A stretch of 64,000 nucleotides of DNA from JANQTF01 sp041741415 (GCA_041741415.1 JBGSKC010000079.1:62001-126000), one strand, 5' to 3'; positions 35,821-45,455 are shown, counted from the first letter of the stretch. Notes: generated by a model not told the origin, from the sequence alone. A program made the numbers and translations.

Positions 35821-35853
35821 AAAAAACCGGCCCGGACAATTGTCGCGGGCCGG
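35821..35853 (-). terminator. Rho-independent terminator after the collagen-like lipoprotein gene
   Basis: CCGGCCCG and CGGGCCGG (35827-35853) flank the palindromic centre GACAATTGTC, giving a long, nearly continuous stem with one bulge. On the minus strand it is followed by six T (35826-35821). It isolates the upstream gene from the GH16 gene. Confidence 0.75.
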
Positions 35854-35915
35854 CCATCAGACATGACAAGGAAAGTCGAATTGGGCAAAAAACAGGATCA
35901 GAGCAAAAGGCTGGG

Positions 35916-36500
35916 CTATTCCTGGCGGGGTTTCTCCGGCTTGTCGATCATGCGGTAGGTTTGGTTGTCTTCGTCCACGCCCAGGTATTCGGCCACCGTG
36001 TCGTAGTCGCTCCAGTCGATGTCCTTTTTTCCAAGGGGCACAGCTGTGGCAACAATCACCCGGTAAGTTCCGGCATACGGAGTGGCCTGGCGGTCGCTGG
36101 CCTGGCTTTGCATGCCCACAAAGCTCAGGTCATAGATGAAGTCGAGCTTTTCGATGTATTCAGGGTCGTGAGAGATAAAGGTGTAGGGCAATGCCACCCA
36201 GGGAGAACCGTCGGTTTCGCGGTAATAGACCATCACCACGCCGTTGTTCACAATGTCAGTCGTGATTTCCGGCACGTTGAGGTCGAGGGCGAGAAAATAT
36301 CCCGGGTCTCCGGCTGTTCCCACTCCATACCAATCCGACTCGATTGCCAGGTAGTTGATCGACCACACATTGGCGTTGCCATCGCGGCCATCCCGGCCCT
36401 GTGGTCCCTGCGGTCCAACCGGACCCACACAGGAAACGGCAGTGAGCATCATCACGCTGGTGGCAAAGAGGGAAAATCGGGTAAATGCGTTCGGGCTCAT
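35916..36500 (-). CDS. Lipoprotein with short collagen-like repeat
   Basis: This 194-residue protein has a signal peptide with lipobox-like LTAVSC, then six Gly-X-Y triplets (GPVGPQGPQGRDGRDGNA). A predicted beta-rich domain follows (VWSINYLAIESDWYGVG onward) with many Asp and Tyr residues. Similar collagen-motif lipoproteins recur in Bacteroidota with no assigned function. It is monocistronic, ending at a strong terminator. Confidence 0.75.
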   Translation of the reverse strand: MSPNAFTRFSLFATSVMMLTAVSCVGPVGPQGPQGRDGRDGNANVWSINYLAIESDWYGVGTAGDPGYFLALDLNVPEITTDIVNNGVVMVYYRETDGSPWVALPYTFISHDPEYIEKLDFIYDLSFVGMQSQASDRQATPYAGTYRVIVATAVPLGKKDIDWSDYDTVAEYLGVDEDNQTYRMIDKPEKPRQE

Positions 36501-36712
36501 CGGTATAAGAGGTTAATGTTGGTCTTGTTAGCAGGTGTTCTGCGTCGAACACACCCTCAGATACGCCCGCCTTCCGGGGCTGTTCGCCGATACTGAAGGA
36601 GCGTGTCGCTTCCCGTGCGATTCCTTCCCTGTGATTGTACAGATGTGTCCCGGCTCTTTTTCAATTCATCTCCTGCTGCGAAAGATTTCGGGCTGCCAAC
36701 AGCAAAAGGCGC

Positions 36713-36720
36713 TACCTTTG
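36713..36720 (+). promoter_or_regulatory. Bacteroidota -7 box of the following lipoprotein gene
   Basis: TACCTTTG matches TAnnTTTG exactly and lies 26 bases before the ATG at 36746, with TTTCG about 22 bases upstream as a possible -33 element. Transcription would start near 36727. Confidence 0.6.
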
Positions 36721-36745
36721 TATCCTCACCTTCATCCATTTCCCC

Positions 36746-37540
36746 ATGCTTGTCCGAAGCTGCGCCCTCCTCCTCCTCGCCTTCCTGGTGGCATGTTCCA
36801 ATCCTCCTGCCCAGGAAGCGCCCTCTCTCGCCGATCAAAACCCTCCGGCAACCGGCTTCGATCTCGCCGGCTCCGATTCTCTCGCCATGGCCATTGCCGA
36901 TGAGGTGATGGCAGCCATGGGCGGCAGAAGCGCCTGGGACAGCACCCGCTATGTCGGCTGGACCTTCCTCAGCGGACGCAAGCTGCTGTGGGACAAGCAT
37001 CAGCACCGCGTCAGGATCGAGTTTCCCTCGCAGAACCTTCTCCTTGTTACCAACCTCGAATCCGGGGAAGGGCAGGCTGTAAAAGACGGAGTTTCTGTCA
37101 CAGAGCCTGATTCGCTGGCTCCGCTCATGGACATGGCCAAACAAACCTGGATCAACGATTCCTACTGGCTCGTGATGCCCTTCAAGCTCAAGGACAGCGG
37201 GGTCACCCTCCGCTATGTCGGCACCGACAGCACCGAAGCGGGGCAGCCTGCCGACCTGCTGGAGCTTCGTTTCGCCAATGTGGGCGTCACGCCGCAGAAC
37301 AAATACCAGGTGTGGGTGGATGCCCAAACCCGGCTTGTCTCTCAGTGGGCTTATTTCCCTGAGGCAACCGACTCCCTGCCTGCCTTTGTCAATCCCTGGC
37401 TGGATTACCAGCGCCAGGGCCGCATTTTGTTGTCCGGCAACCGCGGCACCCGCCTGCGCGATGGCCAGGAATTCCCCCTCGTTATGCCTGATATTTTCAC
37501 TGCCGATTCGGTGGAGGAAGCCCGGTTTTCGGTGGAGTAG
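36746..37540 (+). CDS. Uncharacterised lipoprotein
   Basis: The ATG at 36746 gives a 264-residue protein with a lipoprotein signal (LVRSCALLLLAFLVACSN). The mature region begins with a helix (AMAIADEVMAAMGGRSAWDS) and continues as strands such as TFLSGRKLLWDKHQHRVRIE and LLELRFANVGVTPQNKYQVW, recalling the LolA/outer-membrane-lipoprotein-sorting fold. This family is found in related genomes, but I cannot assign a function. The start is supported by the -7 box 26 bases upstream. A repeat-rich gap follows. Confidence 0.75.
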   Translation: MLVRSCALLLLAFLVACSNPPAQEAPSLADQNPPATGFDLAGSDSLAMAIADEVMAAMGGRSAWDSTRYVGWTFLSGRKLLWDKHQHRVRIEFPSQNLLLVTNLESGEGQAVKDGVSVTEPDSLAPLMDMAKQTWINDSYWLVMPFKLKDSGVTLRYVGTDSTEAGQPADLLELRFANVGVTPQNKYQVWVDAQTRLVSQWAYFPEATDSLPAFVNPWLDYQRQGRILLSGNRGTRLRDGQEFPLVMPDIFTADSVEEARFSVE

Positions 37541-37544
37541 GGGA

Positions 37545-37765
37545 ACCGAGAGGCGAGAAGTCAGACCGCTGCGCTGTGAGAAGCGAGACCGGAGGCGATG
37601 CCAATCCCGTCTGACTTCTGACCTCTGACTTCCCGCTTCTGGAAAGGTTTGGCTTCGACCCTGACAAGGGTTTTGGGTGATGGATGCGAGAACCGAGAGC
37701 CGGGACTGGAGGCGAAGCCGGTCCAATCTGACCTCCGACTTCTGACCTCTCGCTTCTGCAGCCCC
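37545..37765. repeat. Dispersed composite repeat
   Basis: This stretch consists of interleaved short phrases such as GAAGTCAGA, TCTGACTTCTGACCTCTGAC, GAGAGCCGGGA and GGCGAAGCCGGT. They recur at 54310-54580, 55185-55400, 57380-57720 and 62583-62660. It also includes a reverse-strand copy of the TTTGGCTTCGACCCTGACAA arm that forms the hairpins of the 57.4-57.6 kb array. No gene is supported. Confidence 0.75.
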
Positions 37766-37789
37766 GCAGGGTGAACGCGAACGCTGAAG

Positions 37790-37975
37790 GGGCCAGGCTT
37801 TGTAGCTGAGAGCAGTTTCCTGCAAGAGCCATCGGTCGACCTCCGGAGGTCGACCGATGAGTAAATACTACCACCTCGCGTGGCTACAAAGCTTCGACTC
37901 CGCTGGAGTCGGCTTTCATGTGTTGCCGCAGGCGGCAATTCATTGTTTTTTTTGGAGTCGGAGGCCCACCGCCAA
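37790..37975. repeat. Cluster of short palindromes
   Basis: The centre is a perfect 30-bp palindrome (37830-37859, around GACCTCCGGAGGTC), flanked by a 10-bp inverted repeat GCTTTGTAGC / GCTACAAAGC. Two compact hairpins follow: GACTCC-GCT-GGAGTC and TTGCCGC-AG-GCGGCAA, the second just before a T-rich run. It resembles a REP/MITE-like non-coding element. The remainder of the 37541-38283 gap holds the leader and terminator upstream of acetoacetyl-CoA synthetase. Confidence 0.65.
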
Positions 37976-38140
37976 CCCATTCCCCATCCTGGTTAAGAAA
38001 ATGATAGTTTTGCTTTCAATTTTAAACACAAAGCTATTATTTTCGTTACAGATACTGTCTTCTCCCTCGCACCCCGTTGGTGGAGACGACCTGGAGTTGG
38101 ATTTTCAGGTTCACAGTAGTCTCATACAAAAGCGTTAGAG

Positions 38141-38174
38141 CTCCCGGTTCTTCCACGAGGCCGGGAGTTTTTTT
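38141..38174 (+). terminator. Intrinsic terminator upstream of acetoacetyl-CoA synthetase
   Basis: CTCCCGG (38141-38147) pairs with CCGGGAG (38161-38167), followed by seven T. Just upstream, GAGAC and GTCTC enclose GACCTG/CAGGTT, making a compact folded RNA. A possible promoter (TTTTG near 38008, TATTTTCG near 38038) precedes it. Since no gene ends here, this is either an attenuator in the 5' leader of the next gene or the end of a small RNA. Confidence 0.6.
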
Positions 38175-38283
38175 GTCTGACAGGAAGCCCGCCACAGAAA
38201 GGTGCCCGCCTGCCGCAGATGAATCCGAAGAAAATTTCTCTTTCTACCCGCTGTTTCGGATCTTCCAGGCTAAATCTATCTCT

Positions 38284-40260
38284 GTGAATCCTCCTCAAGC
38301 CCCGGAAACAGTCCTTTGGTCTCCAAACGAAGCCTCGCTCCGCAGCTCCAACATGTTCGCCTTTGCCTCCTGGCTTGAGCAGCGCACCGGGCACCAGTTT
38401 GCTGATTATCACAGCCTCTGGCAATGGTCGGTGGAGCAGCTCCCCGAATTCTGGGAAGCCATCCTGGCCTATTTTGAGGTACAGTTGCATTCGCCTTATT
38501 CTGCTGTTTTGCAAACAAACAACGGGGAGGTGATGGGGGCCAGATGGCTGGAAGGAGCCACAGTCAATTATGCAGAACATATTTTCCGGCAGGCAAATGA
38601 AGAGCATCCTGCAGTCATGTTTGCCGCTGAATATCAGCCGCTTGTGTCGATTTCCTGGGCCGAACTCACCGCTCAGGTGAGCCGGGTGGCGGCCTGGCTC
38701 CGGCAAACGGGCCTCCGCCCCGGCGACAGGGTGGCTTCCTACCTGCCCAATACCCCCGAAGCCCTCGTCGCCTTCCTCGCCACCCAGACCCTCGGCGGGG
38801 TCTGGTCCAGTTGCTCCCCCGACTTTGGCACCGCCAGCGTGATTGACCGCTTCCAGCAGATTGAACCCCGCATCCTCTTTTGCCCCGACGCCTACCACTA
38901 CAATGGAAAGGTGTTCTCCCGGGAAGCCGAGCGGCTCGCCCTGCAAGACGCGCTCCCTTCTCTGGAGGCAGTCGTGGTGGTGCCCAGCGTCGGGCAAACC
39001 GTTGCGCCCGGAGCTTACACCCACTGGCAGGAACTGCTCGACAGACCGGTGGAACCCCTTCATTTTGAGGCTGTTCCCTTCGATCACCCCATGTGGATTT
39101 TGTATTCCTCCGGCACAACAGGCAAGCCCAAAGCCATTACCCACAGCGTCGGCGGCATTTTGCTGGAACACCTCAAGGCGCTTTCCCTGCACCAGGATGT
39201 GAAGCCCGGTGAGCGGTTTTTCTGGTATTCGACAACCGGCTGGATGATGTGGAACTACGCCAACTCCGCCCTGCTTTGCGGCGGCACGCTGGTGATCTAC
39301 GACGGGTCGGCGACCTATCCAAAGATGGAGCGGCTCTGGCAACTCGCAGAGGAAGCCGGGATTCACCACATGGGCAGCGGTGCCGCGTACTACATTGCCT
39401 GTATGAAGGCGGGTTTGCCGCTGCGCCAGCTGGCCAGCCTCAGCAAGCTCCGCACCCTCGGGTCCACCGGTTCTCCCCTGCCGCCGGAGGCTTTTCGCTG
39501 GCTCTATGAGCAGTTAGGGCCGGATCTCTGGCTCATTTCCCTGAGCGGCGGCACCGATGTCTGCAGCGGGTTTGTGGGCGGCAGCCCCTACCTGCCCGTT
39601 CGCGCCGGAGAAATCCAGTGCCGGATGCTGGGCTGCAAGGTGGAAGCTTTTGGCGAATCGGGCGAAAGTCTGATCGGGGAAGTAGGCGAAATGGTCATCA
39701 CGGCTCCGATGCCGTCCATGCCAGTGTATTTTTGGAACGATCCCGGCCAGCAGCGCTACCGGAGCAGTTACTTCGAAGATTTTCCCGGCCTGTGGCGGCA
39801 TGGCGACTGGGTGCGGATCAGCCCCGAAGGTTCCCTCGTCATTTATGGCCGCTCCGATGCCACCCTCAACCGGGGCGGCGTGAGGATCGGCACCAGCGAG
39901 GTGTACAGCGCCGTGGACACCGTGCCGGAGGTGTTCGACAGCCTCGTGCTGAGCATCGAGAAGGAGGACGGCAGCTATTTCATGCCCCTGTTTGTGAAGC
40001 TGGCACCCGGTGTGGAACTGGACGAAGGGCTTGTCAGGCGAATACAGCAGGCGTTGAGAACGCAGTATTCGCCCCGCCACGTTCCCGATCAGATCATCGC
40101 TACCCCCGACATTCCCTACACAATCAGCGGCAAAAAAATGGAAACGCCTGTGAAGAAGATCCTGATGGGCGCCGACCCGGCCAAAGCTGTGAGCCATGAT
40201 GCAATGCGCAACCCGGAATCCCTGGCTTTTTTTGTGAACATGGCCGCCAGGAAAGAGTAG
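38284..40260 (+). CDS. Acetoacetyl-CoA synthetase (acetoacetate-CoA ligase)
   Basis: From the GTG at 38284 (NPPQAPETVLWSP) the product is 658 residues, the normal length. It is an adenylate-forming enzyme with WILYSSGTTGKPKAITHS, a second signature FWYSTTGWMMWNYANSALLC, YGRSDATLNRGGVRIGTSE and the catalytic lysine in ISGKKMETPVKKIL. It activates acetoacetate to acetoacetyl-CoA for ketone-body use. The preceding in-frame codons cover the terminator and are not coding. It is convergent with marC. Confidence 0.93.
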   Translation: MNPPQAPETVLWSPNEASLRSSNMFAFASWLEQRTGHQFADYHSLWQWSVEQLPEFWEAILAYFEVQLHSPYSAVLQTNNGEVMGARWLEGATVNYAEHIFRQANEEHPAVMFAAEYQPLVSISWAELTAQVSRVAAWLRQTGLRPGDRVASYLPNTPEALVAFLATQTLGGVWSSCSPDFGTASVIDRFQQIEPRILFCPDAYHYNGKVFSREAERLALQDALPSLEAVVVVPSVGQTVAPGAYTHWQELLDRPVEPLHFEAVPFDHPMWILYSSGTTGKPKAITHSVGGILLEHLKALSLHQDVKPGERFFWYSTTGWMMWNYANSALLCGGTLVIYDGSATYPKMERLWQLAEEAGIHHMGSGAAYYIACMKAGLPLRQLASLSKLRTLGSTGSPLPPEAFRWLYEQLGPDLWLISLSGGTDVCSGFVGGSPYLPVRAGEIQCRMLGCKVEAFGESGESLIGEVGEMVITAPMPSMPVYFWNDPGQQRYRSSYFEDFPGLWRHGDWVRISPEGSLVIYGRSDATLNRGGVRIGTSEVYSAVDTVPEVFDSLVLSIEKEDGSYFMPLFVKLAPGVELDEGLVRRIQQALRTQYSPRHVPDQIIATPDIPYTISGKKMETPVKKILMGADPAKAVSHDAMRNPESLAFFVNMAARKE

Positions 40261-40263
40261 CTG

Positions 40264-40908
40264 TTATGCGCGGCTGCTCACCAGGATGTCTACCAAAATC
40301 GGCTTGAGCCCGCTGAAGAAAAACTCCACCGCGATCACCATCACAATCAGGCCCATAAGGCGCAACATGACATTGTTGCCTGTTTCCCCCAGAACTTTGA
40401 TGAGACGCGAAGCCGAATACAGCACCAGGTAGGTGATCAGCATCACCACTGCAATCACGAGGATCAGAACCGCTTTTTTGGCCGTTGTATCGGCGTCTTC
40501 CATCATCACGATGGCGTTGGTGATAGCACCCGGCCCGCAAATCATCGGGATGGCCAGCGGCGTCACGGAGATGTCGTTGACATAGGATTTGACCTCAGAG
40601 TCGTTGAGTTTCACCTTGGCGAGCCGGGCTTGCAGCATGTCCATGCCCATCAAAAAGAAGATCACCCCGCCCACTACACGCAGGCTGTTGACCGAGATTC
40701 CAAAAAAATCGAACAGCACCTGGCCAGAAAATGCAAACAGCAAAATGGTCGCGAAAGCCACGATTGAGGCCTTCCTGGCGATGAGACTCCGATGCCGCTG
40801 CTCCAAATCTGCGGTCATGGTCATGAAAATGGGCATGGTGCCCAGCGGGTTGATGATCGTAAAAAAGGAGGTAAAAGCCACCAGGCCCAGGGTCGAGAGT
40901 TCGTTCAT
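40264..40908 (-). CDS. MarC family integral membrane protein
   Basis: This 214-residue protein has six predicted membrane helices and the MarC family's two internal repeats, marked by FTIINPLGTMPIF and PLAIPMICGPGAITNAIV. It belongs to UPF0056; despite its name, antibiotic resistance is not established and the substrate is unknown. It ends 3 bases from the acetoacetyl-CoA synthetase stop. Confidence 0.92.
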   Translation of the reverse strand: MNELSTLGLVAFTSFFTIINPLGTMPIFMTMTADLEQRHRSLIARKASIVAFATILLFAFSGQVLFDFFGISVNSLRVVGGVIFFLMGMDMLQARLAKVKLNDSEVKSYVNDISVTPLAIPMICGPGAITNAIVMMEDADTTAKKAVLILVIAVVMLITYLVLYSASRLIKVLGETGNNVMLRLMGLIVMVIAVEFFFSGLKPILVDILVSSRA

Positions 40909-41071
40909 GTTGTCGGGGGAATAATTCGTCCCGCAAAAATCGGCAATTCCGCGTTGCCCTGAAATGAAGAATTGATTGCCAGAACATGAAAAAGCGCCTC
41001 CACAAGAACAACCGGATCAACCGATTGCCTTGTAGAGACACAACCAACGGAAAAAATCTACCTGAGAGCCT

Positions 41072-42940
41072 TCACGAAGAGCGGTGCGCCACTTCGTGGT
41101 AAGTTTTGACATGTGGCCCAAGAAACACCCGGGCATAAATGCGGATGGCCGCAAGGCCGTCGATGATCAGGCTTAGGGAAACGAAGGTGGCCAGCAGCAT
41201 CTGGTTTTCATGGATGTGAGAGAACAGCAGATCTTCGCCAATCGCGGTTGGGGTAATGGGAAAGCCAGTTAGCCCCACAGCCGCGAGAAAAAACAGCAGC
41301 GCCGTTCGCGGATACTGGTATACATGGCCGTGAAATTGGTCGAGGTCAATGCCGTAGTCCTGCTTTTTAAGCCAGTGAAGGGCTGCCCAGCCAACTGCTC
41401 CTGACAGCACGATGCCGGAGAGATAAAGCAGCGTGTGAACAGCTTCAAATTTTTCATTGAAGGAAATGGCCAGGGCAATCCAGAAGTGATTCATCACGAT
41501 CAGGGCCAGGCTGAGCCGCACCTTTTTGCGCTCCACAAACGACTTCAGCACAGCCAGCAGGCCGATAAGGGCAAACAACTCCGGTAACCAGGTGTGCAGT
41601 GATGCCGGAATGTGGTCTTCCTGCCACAGCAACATCAGCCCTGCCGCATAAATCGGCAGCAGAATCAACAGGGCGCGCTTCAGGTCCAAAAAATCGAGTT
41701 TGTGCCCCAGCCACTTGAGCGGGTTCCACAAGGTTCGGTACATCAGCGAATCGAGGTTCCATTCCTTCAGGCTGAGCAGATACAGGCTGTTTCTCAGGCG
41801 GCAGGGTAGCCAGTTTTCGAGGCTCCGCTGGTTGGGGGAGTAGGAATAAAATTGCTCCCGGATCAGGTAGGTCACTGCCGAAGGCGACACGAGCAACTGG
41901 TAGGTTCGCAGAAAGGCGTTTCCGGCAACATGCAACAGCACCAGATCCCGAAAGCCCAGGGCCAGCTCAATGAACATCAGCCCGATCTGGGCAATGGAGG
42001 CGTAGGCGATCTGGCTTTTGATCGACGACTGCACCCGGGCAATGCCCGAGGCTACCAGGGCCGTTGTCAGGCCCATGAGCCCCACCAACACCCGCACAGA
42101 AGCCTGGTGCTCCCAAAAAGGAAAGGTTCGCAGCATCAGAAACACGCCCATGTGAACCGCCAGCGAGCCGTAAAAAATCGCACTCGACGGTGTCGGCCCT
42201 TCCATGGCCCGCGGCAGCCAGGAGGAAAAGGGCAGTTGGGCAGACTTGGCAGCCGCCGCCACCAGCAAAGCCAGCGATACAAAGGCGCCTACCATGCTGT
42301 GCTCCTCCAAGTGATGACTCACCAGGGCGTCATTCCCCAATTTCAAAAAGGTAATGTTCTCGTGCCACAAATGATGGCTCATCCACATCGCCAGGAGGAT
42401 CCCCACGTCGCCGATCCGGTAAATGGAGAAAATCTTGACCGCGTTTTTGACGGGCAGGTAGCGGTTCCGGTAAAAGGAAATGAGCAAAAAGGAGGAAATC
42501 CCCAGGATCTCCCACCCCATGAACAGGGTCTCGAAATTGCCTGCAAAAATGGCCAGGGAAAAGCCGCTGAAGAATAGCAGGGTGGTGTTGAAATAGCGTT
42601 TGTAGCCCGCCTCCCGGTGAAGGTAGGTTTTGCTGTAGAGCATCACGAGAAAAATCAGCAGGCTGCCGACCAGCAGATAGGCCGCCGTGATCCGGTCGAA
42701 ATACAGGGTCAGGAAAAAGGTGTATCCAGTCGTTTCGTAGAGGATCCATTCTTTGCCATGCAGCACAGGCATTCCCTGGATCAGCCACCAGCCCACAAAC
42801 AGCACCGCGAGGTTCAGGTGAATGCCCAGGGTGCCAAATGCCGACCAGGCAACCAGGTTTTCCCGGGAGTCCGGCATGATCAGGCTGATCAGAAAGCCCA
42901 GGACCGGCAGCAGAATAAAGATAATGAGCCAGGTTTCCAT
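41072..42940 (-). CDS. dabB: DabB-type proton-conducting membrane subunit (NuoL-like)
   Basis: The ATG at 42940 gives a 622-residue polytopic protein with NuoL-family elements (FMGWEILGISSFLLISFYRNR, AKSAQLPFSSWLPRAMEGPTP). The HAATMV stretch of true NuoL is replaced here by SSAIFYGSLAVH, as in the DabB branch. It starts 1 base after the stop of the DUF2309 gene. With DabA it is predicted to form an energy-coupled inorganic-carbon accumulation complex in which DabB supplies the proton pathway. Last gene of a three-gene operon. Confidence 0.9.
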   Translation of the reverse strand: METWLIIFILLPVLGFLISLIMPDSRENLVAWSAFGTLGIHLNLAVLFVGWWLIQGMPVLHGKEWILYETTGYTFFLTLYFDRITAAYLLVGSLLIFLVMLYSKTYLHREAGYKRYFNTTLLFFSGFSLAIFAGNFETLFMGWEILGISSFLLISFYRNRYLPVKNAVKIFSIYRIGDVGILLAMWMSHHLWHENITFLKLGNDALVSHHLEEHSMVGAFVSLALLVAAAAKSAQLPFSSWLPRAMEGPTPSSAIFYGSLAVHMGVFLMLRTFPFWEHQASVRVLVGLMGLTTALVASGIARVQSSIKSQIAYASIAQIGLMFIELALGFRDLVLLHVAGNAFLRTYQLLVSPSAVTYLIREQFYSYSPNQRSLENWLPCRLRNSLYLLSLKEWNLDSLMYRTLWNPLKWLGHKLDFLDLKRALLILLPIYAAGLMLLWQEDHIPASLHTWLPELFALIGLLAVLKSFVERKKVRLSLALIVMNHFWIALAISFNEKFEAVHTLLYLSGIVLSGAVGWAALHWLKKQDYGIDLDQFHGHVYQYPRTALLFFLAAVGLTGFPITPTAIGEDLLFSHIHENQMLLATFVSLSLIIDGLAAIRIYARVFLGPHVKTYHEVAHRSS

Positions 42941-42941
42941 G

Positions 42942-45455
42942 TCAGTTGGGCTGGTTGATGAGGTAAACAGGAAAATTATCCTGGTGCGATTCAATCAGGG
43001 TTTCGAGATTATTCACCTGTTCCAGCGGCCCGGTTAAGGGTTCGTAGGGCAGCCATTTGCCTTCCTCAAACCGGTACATTGCCCTCGTTTCGGGCTCGAC
43101 CGCCACCAGCAACACCCAGCCCCCGCGAATCCATCCGTAGGTGGCCTCGTTTCGCCGGATCACGTCCATCACCAGGTCCGGGCGCTGCTCCACGATCAAA
43201 AGCAGGCGCAGCGGGTCGTGGACCTCAATCATTTGTTTGGGCAGGCCCGGCCGAAGATCACCGTCCATGCCGTTGGCCACACCCACCAGTCCCATCACAT
43301 TGTGCGGAAGCTTGCTGCCTGCCCCCAGTTTCTGGTTGTCCACCCGCGAGAAATAATACTCCAGGTTGATACCCCCGCACACCGGAACCGCTGCGTTCAG
43401 GATGTTGAGCAAATGCGCCCCATCGGCATCCAGCCGCCAGTCGTAGGAGTTGAGAAAGGCCCTGCGGTCCATGAACATGCCCCTCGACAGCGACCGCTGG
43501 CCCACAATGCACAGGGCATTGGTGGCGTGGTTTAGCTCGGGCCTGGGCTCAAACAGGGAAACAGACCGTCGCTGGACCAGCTTGTGAATGACTTCAGGTG
43601 CCAGGTGTGATTCAATTGAATCGAAGCGGCGCGACCGCTCCTTGGCGTTGCATTGGGAAGCCCGGGTGTACACAGCCTCGTTCACCGCGTGCCGTTGCTG
43701 GTTGGCCAGCGACAGGCTGTCGATGTCGAAAAAGGTGATGTCATCGCGGGTGGTGTCGCGCAGGGCTCCCAGAAAGTGGGTCGAAGCAGGGATGTCAATG
43801 CCGCGCTTTCGCAGCAATTCTCTCACACTGAGGTGATTGGCCATGTAGGCAAAGGCCCTGGCATTCACTGAGCCCGCACGACCCGAACAAGCCCCGCAGT
43901 CGTAGGCTGCATAATGTGGGTTGTTCACGCTGCTGGCGCCGTGGCCCACCACATACACCAGCGGGGCAAACTCTTTCACCAGACCAATGCTTCCCAGCAC
44001 CCGGTACACCCTTTCGGCCATTTCGTCCACGGTGTAGCCGATTTGCAGCTCGTTTTCCACGTCCGCCGGATCTCTGTTTTCGATCGTGAGCCGGGCAAAT
44101 GGGTCCATGTGCTGGAAGGAAGAGGAGGTAGCCGGGCTCATCGATGGCCGGAACAGGTTGATGAACAACCTGAGGGCCGACCAAAACCCCAGGGTTTGGG
44201 TAATCAACCAGCCGCTGTGGAAGGAATGGGCATGCTTGGAAAAATGGGCGTCCCGCTGGCGCTTTTTAGCCGACTGGTACTCTTTGATCAGGTGCTTTGG
44301 CCGGACAGGGTTGGGGCACACTTTGGTGTAAAACTGGCCGTCCTGCGGCTGGAAGTAGGTGTCCACCCCAAAAAATCCTGGCGTGCCGAAGGTTTCGCAG
44401 TTCGGGTCGTAGGATTCGAGGTAGCGGCGAAAGGAACCTTCGCGGTCGTCGATGCAGAAGAGGGCCTGGAAAGACTTTTCCCTTACCGCAGGCATCACGA
44501 GGCGATTTTGCTGAATGCCAGCGAGAATTTGGTCAAAAAAGGACCATTCCAGGGCTTCCTGCCACCTGCGGATGACCTCGTCGCGCTCGGTTGGGAGCAC
44601 AGGTGCCAACAGCGCTTCGGGTGCTTCGCCGGTGTCGGCGGCCAGAGGTTGCCAACCAGGTCCCAGCACCCTGTCGAGTGCGTCAATTTCAAGCAACAGC
44701 TCCACATGAATGAGGTCGCGAAGGCTGGCCGCGCGGCTGTCCAGCAGGCCCATGGGCTGATTTTCCACCGCAGCTACCATCCCCGACCAACCCTGGTGCC
44801 TGAATTGCTGGTCAAAGAGATACTGATCAAACCATTCTTCCTTTCCTACCACCAGTGCCAGCAGGTCGCGAAGGCCAATTTGCTCATCCAGCAGCAGGGC
44901 CTTTGCTCGTTTACTTTGAAACAAACTTACCCAGCTATCGCGCTCCAGATGGCGCAGGGCTTCGAGCAGGCTCAGGTTGGCAAGCGGAAAGGGCCAGATG
45001 GAAATGCCCTGGTCCAGGTAGTTGCAGAGCAGCCGGAAGAGCGTGGGGTGAACGAGGTTGTCGAGGTCGATGTGGTGGCACTGTTTCCATTGGTCGCGAA
45101 GCGCCCCGATTCTGGGCTGGCCCGGGTCATCGTAGGGCTGTTGGAACATCCGCTGGAGCCACATTTTGAGGTGCTGCTCGCCGTAGGCATCCTTCAACTG
45201 CTGTTGCAGAATACGTTCCTGAATCAAGCCCCTGCGATACAACTCGCGAAACTCTTCAATGGTGAGGGAGCTTTTGTAGCCAAATATCTCCGAGCTTTCG
45301 CGGAGCGCCTCAAAAAAGGACCGGTCCTGGAAGGCGTGGAGGGTGTTGTGGTGAACGAAATCCTTGAGAGGTGCCTGGGCAGGCAGGTAGTGGCTCAGGT
45401 CGTGCAGAACCCGTGCTTCGTCGAAAAGTGCTGTTGCGTGAACCGTTGTTTTCAT
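42942..45455 (-). CDS. dabA: DabA-type DUF2309 protein, inorganic carbon accumulation
   Basis: This 837-residue protein belongs to DUF2309 (PF10070). The zinc/active-site elements known for DabA are present: Cys and Asp in FCIDDREGSFRRYLE, and His and Cys in YVVGHGASSVNNPHYAAYDC followed by GACSGRAG. DabA is a carbonic-anhydrase-like subunit that hydrates CO2 vectorially when coupled to DabB. The ATG at 45455 overlaps the SulP stop by 4 bases (ATGA) and the gene ends 1 base before dabB. Its presence in a likely heterotroph suggests support of carboxylation reactions at low CO2. Confidence 0.94.
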   Translation of the reverse strand: MKTTVHATALFDEARVLHDLSHYLPAQAPLKDFVHHNTLHAFQDRSFFEALRESSEIFGYKSSLTIEEFRELYRRGLIQERILQQQLKDAYGEQHLKMWLQRMFQQPYDDPGQPRIGALRDQWKQCHHIDLDNLVHPTLFRLLCNYLDQGISIWPFPLANLSLLEALRHLERDSWVSLFQSKRAKALLLDEQIGLRDLLALVVGKEEWFDQYLFDQQFRHQGWSGMVAAVENQPMGLLDSRAASLRDLIHVELLLEIDALDRVLGPGWQPLAADTGEAPEALLAPVLPTERDEVIRRWQEALEWSFFDQILAGIQQNRLVMPAVREKSFQALFCIDDREGSFRRYLESYDPNCETFGTPGFFGVDTYFQPQDGQFYTKVCPNPVRPKHLIKEYQSAKKRQRDAHFSKHAHSFHSGWLITQTLGFWSALRLFINLFRPSMSPATSSSFQHMDPFARLTIENRDPADVENELQIGYTVDEMAERVYRVLGSIGLVKEFAPLVYVVGHGASSVNNPHYAAYDCGACSGRAGSVNARAFAYMANHLSVRELLRKRGIDIPASTHFLGALRDTTRDDITFFDIDSLSLANQQRHAVNEAVYTRASQCNAKERSRRFDSIESHLAPEVIHKLVQRRSVSLFEPRPELNHATNALCIVGQRSLSRGMFMDRRAFLNSYDWRLDADGAHLLNILNAAVPVCGGINLEYYFSRVDNQKLGAGSKLPHNVMGLVGVANGMDGDLRPGLPKQMIEVHDPLRLLLIVEQRPDLVMDVIRRNEATYGWIRGGWVLLVAVEPETRAMYRFEEGKWLPYEPLTGPLEQVNNLETLIESHQDNFPVYLINQPN

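Noticed and set aside
36557..37825. 422-codon minus-strand frame opposite the lipoprotein gene
   Set aside because: It includes dispersed repeats and mirrors a supported gene with signal peptide and promoter box.
37545..37975. CRISPR array or transposon ends in the repeat region
   Set aside because: Spacing and units are irregular, no cas gene or transposase is nearby and no target-site duplication was seen.
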